Assembly (NCBI RefSeq): GCF_003143935.1
Contig: NZ_QFRX01000001.1
Location: 567,059-631,058 of the forward strand
Length of the DNA stretch: 64,000 nucleotides
Direction: 5' to 3'
From: Streptomyces sp. Act143
Lineage (GTDB): Bacteria > Actinomycetota > Actinomycetes > Streptomycetales > Streptomycetaceae
The notes beneath the pieces were generated by a model. The model searched no databases. It was not told where the DNA came from and saw nothing but the letters and a program-made list of their open reading frames with translations. This document shows, piece after piece, positions 62,884 to 64,000 of this stretch; within the stretch, counting starts at the first letter, position 1; every line of letters begins with the position of its first letter. The translations under genes were made by a program, and so were the position numbers.

Positions 62884-62964
62884 GAGCCGGGGTGGCCCTC
62901 GTCCGTCCGGCACCGCCCGCCCTGCCGGAGCAGCGGCATGCCGGGCAGCGGCACCTGCGCCGGC

Positions 62965-63612
62965 TCAGTCCAGTGCGTCGAGGGCGGCGAGGATGTCGGC
63001 CGGTTCGGCGCGGGCGGTGTAGTCGGTGTTCACGAACGCCCAGCGGATCAGGCCGTCGCGGTCGATGACGTAGGTGGCGGGCAGTGGAAGTGTGCGCGGG
63101 TGGCCGTCGTTGACGCGCTGGAGGTCGAAGCCGAGCTTGTCGTAGACGGCGGCGAGGTCCTCGGGAAGGTCGAAGGCGAGGCCGTACCGCTGGGCGGTGT
63201 CGGAGCCGAGGTCGCTGAGGACGTCGAAGGCGAGGGCGTGCTTCTCGGTCAGGGACAGGGACTCGTCGGGGATCTGCGGAGAGAGAGCCACCAGGCGGGC
63301 GCCGCGGGCGGTGATCGCGTCGTGGTGCTGCTGGAGGGAGCGCAGGGCGATGTTGCAGTACGGGCACCAGGCGCCGCGGTAGAAGGTGAGCACCACCGGC
63401 CCGGCAGCCAGCAGATCGTCCAGGGCCACCGTCCGCCCGGTCGCGGAGGGCAGACTGAAGCGCGGGGCCCGGTCTCCTGCGGTCAGGGCGCGATCGGCCT
63501 GGCCGGAACCGGCGAGTTCCTGCCCGGCCCGGCGCATGATCTCGCGTGTCTCGGCGGGGATCTGCAGCCGGCGGGCCTCGTAGAAGGCGCGCAGCTCGGC
63601 GTTGAGGGTCAT
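62965..63612 (-). CDS. Peroxiredoxin-like AhpC/TSA-family protein
   Basis: The 215-residue thiol peroxidase-like protein starts at ATG 63612 behind GGAGGAG. The active-site motif is RGAWCPYCN, a CxxC variant rather than the single peroxidatic Cys of classic Prx; the region VVLTFYRGAW and LPLPATYVIDRDGLIRWAFV complete the thioredoxin fold. An N-terminal helical segment of about 45 residues is typical of this subgroup. It reduces hydroperoxides or acts in disulfide exchange. It is divergent from a TetR gene with shared palindromes. Confidence 0.87.
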   Translation of the reverse strand: MTLNAELRAFYEARRLQIPAETREIMRRAGQELAGSGQADRALTAGDRAPRFSLPSATGRTVALDDLLAAGPVVLTFYRGAWCPYCNIALRSLQQHHDAITARGARLVALSPQIPDESLSLTEKHALAFDVLSDLGSDTAQRYGLAFDLPEDLAAVYDKLGFDLQRVNDGHPRTLPLPATYVIDRDGLIRWAFVNTDYTARAEPADILAALDALD

Positions 63613-63660
63613 GGAAGGGCTCCTCCTGGCGTACGGGTGGGCACGGCACACGCCGCTCAA

Positions 63661-63680
63661 CTTGGAACGACCGTTCCAAG
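63661..63680. promoter_or_regulatory. TetR-type operator, site 1
   Basis: CTTGGAACG and CGTTCCAAG are perfect nine-base arms around AC, between the divergent peroxiredoxin and TetR genes. A second, imperfect copy lies 39 bases downstream. Confidence 0.75.
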
Positions 63681-63699
63681 ATAACCCGGGCACGCGTAT

Positions 63700-63719
63700 C
63701 CTGGAACCCTCGTTTCAAG
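63700..63719. promoter_or_regulatory. TetR-type operator, site 2 (imperfect)
   Basis: CCTGGAACCC and TCGTTTCAAG match site 1 at 15 of 20 positions and keep the TGGAAC and GTT-CAAG half-sites. It is 18 bases before the TetR start, suggesting autorepression. Confidence 0.65.
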
Positions 63720-63737
63720 ATGACGGAGTGACACGAC

Positions 63738-64000
63738 GTGCCGGACATCAAACACTTCGACCCGGACACGGCCCTGGACACGGCGGTCCGGCTGTTCTGG
63801 CGCCAAGGCGCGGCCTCGACCGGCATCCAGGACGTCGTGACCGCGACCGGGCTCAACCGCTCCAGCCTGTACGCCACCTTCGGCGGCAAGCAGGAGCTGT
63901 ACCGCGCCGCCCTGCGCCGTTACATCGAGCAGCGCTCCCAGCCGGCGTTCCGCCGCCTCGCCCAGGACGAGCGGGGCCTGCCGGCCATCGCGGACTTCTT
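63738..64000 (+). CDS. TetR/AcrR-family regulator (3' end outside window)
   Basis: The first 87 residues are present from GTG 63738, which follows GGAG. The DNA-binding domain is complete (ALDTAVRLFWRQGAASTGIQ; DVVTATGLNRSSLYATFGGK; QELYRAALRRYIEQRS). The pattern resembles the oxidative-stress TetR subgroup regulating redox genes. With the divergent peroxiredoxin and two shared palindromes it is likely that gene's repressor. The ligand-binding part lies beyond the window. Confidence 0.87.
   Translation, partial: MPDIKHFDPDTALDTAVRLFWRQGAASTGIQDVVTATGLNRSSLYATFGGKQELYRAALRRYIEQRSQPAFRRLAQDERGLPAIADF

Overview
The window is high-GC actinomycete DNA from the chromosome of a Streptomyces-like organism. 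Codon third positions are almost all G or C, there are many GTG starts, genes overlap by ATGA or GTGA, and secreted cellulose- and xylan-degrading enzymes sit beside an isorenieratene-type carotenoid cluster. No tRNA, rRNA, CRISPR array, insertion sequence or phage gene was seen. All identities come from reading sequence motifs; no database was searched.

Layout. 1-7.2 kb: a truncated secreted PQQ-type sugar dehydrogenase, a frameshifted relic, a GH9 cellulase behind a CelR/CebR-type operator, and a secreted sphingomyelinase-like phosphodiesterase with a jacalin-like lectin domain. 7.3-10.8 kb: a PucR-type regulator divergent from a ferredoxin reductase/fatty-acid desaturase pair. 10.8-23.5 kb: a SulP anion transporter preceded by a truncated ArsR gene, small PNPOx, HATPase and STAS proteins, an ArsR regulator, and a six-gene membrane oxidoreductase operon related to hydrogenase-4/complex I. 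Its large subunit has lost all four Ni-Fe cysteines. A second ArsR/HATPase operon follows. 23.5-28.6 kb: an Mrr-type nuclease-like protein, an M1 metallopeptidase, a serine beta-lactamase-fold hydrolase, a DUF2231 membrane protein and an ECF sigma factor.

27.9-45.4 kb: a probable light-regulated carotenoid region. It has the ECF sigma factor (LitS-like), a B12-binding MerR regulator (LitR/CarH-like), an AfsA-like hotdog protein, two SRPBCC proteins, a CrtI-like FAD oxidoreductase and a short-chain dehydrogenase. These precede the divergent operons crtYTU (minus) and crtE-crtI-crtB-DUF5914 (plus). Together the crt genes can build GGPP, phytoene, lycopene and an aromatised carotenoid such as isorenieratene.

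45.5-54 kb: DUF3140 and DUF4383 proteins, then a plant-polysaccharide island: xlnA (GH10) divergent from abfB (GH62) across an 833-bp region with two strong CGAA-N3-TTCG palindromes, a TetR regulator, a LacI regulator (CelR/CebR type) and celB (GH12). Operators close to TGGGAGCGCTCCCA lie before the GH9 gene, the LacI gene and celB, suggesting one cellulose regulon. The GH9 and GH62 genes each have a TTA leucine codon in the signal peptide, suggesting bldA dependence. 54-64 kb: a large membrane-tethered NACHT NTPase, a beta-propeller relic, VOC and DHFR-like proteins, a cation/proton antiporter, an ArsB/NhaD-type transporter with an intact CBS protein and a CBS fragment, and a peroxiredoxin divergent from a TetR gene cut by the window end.
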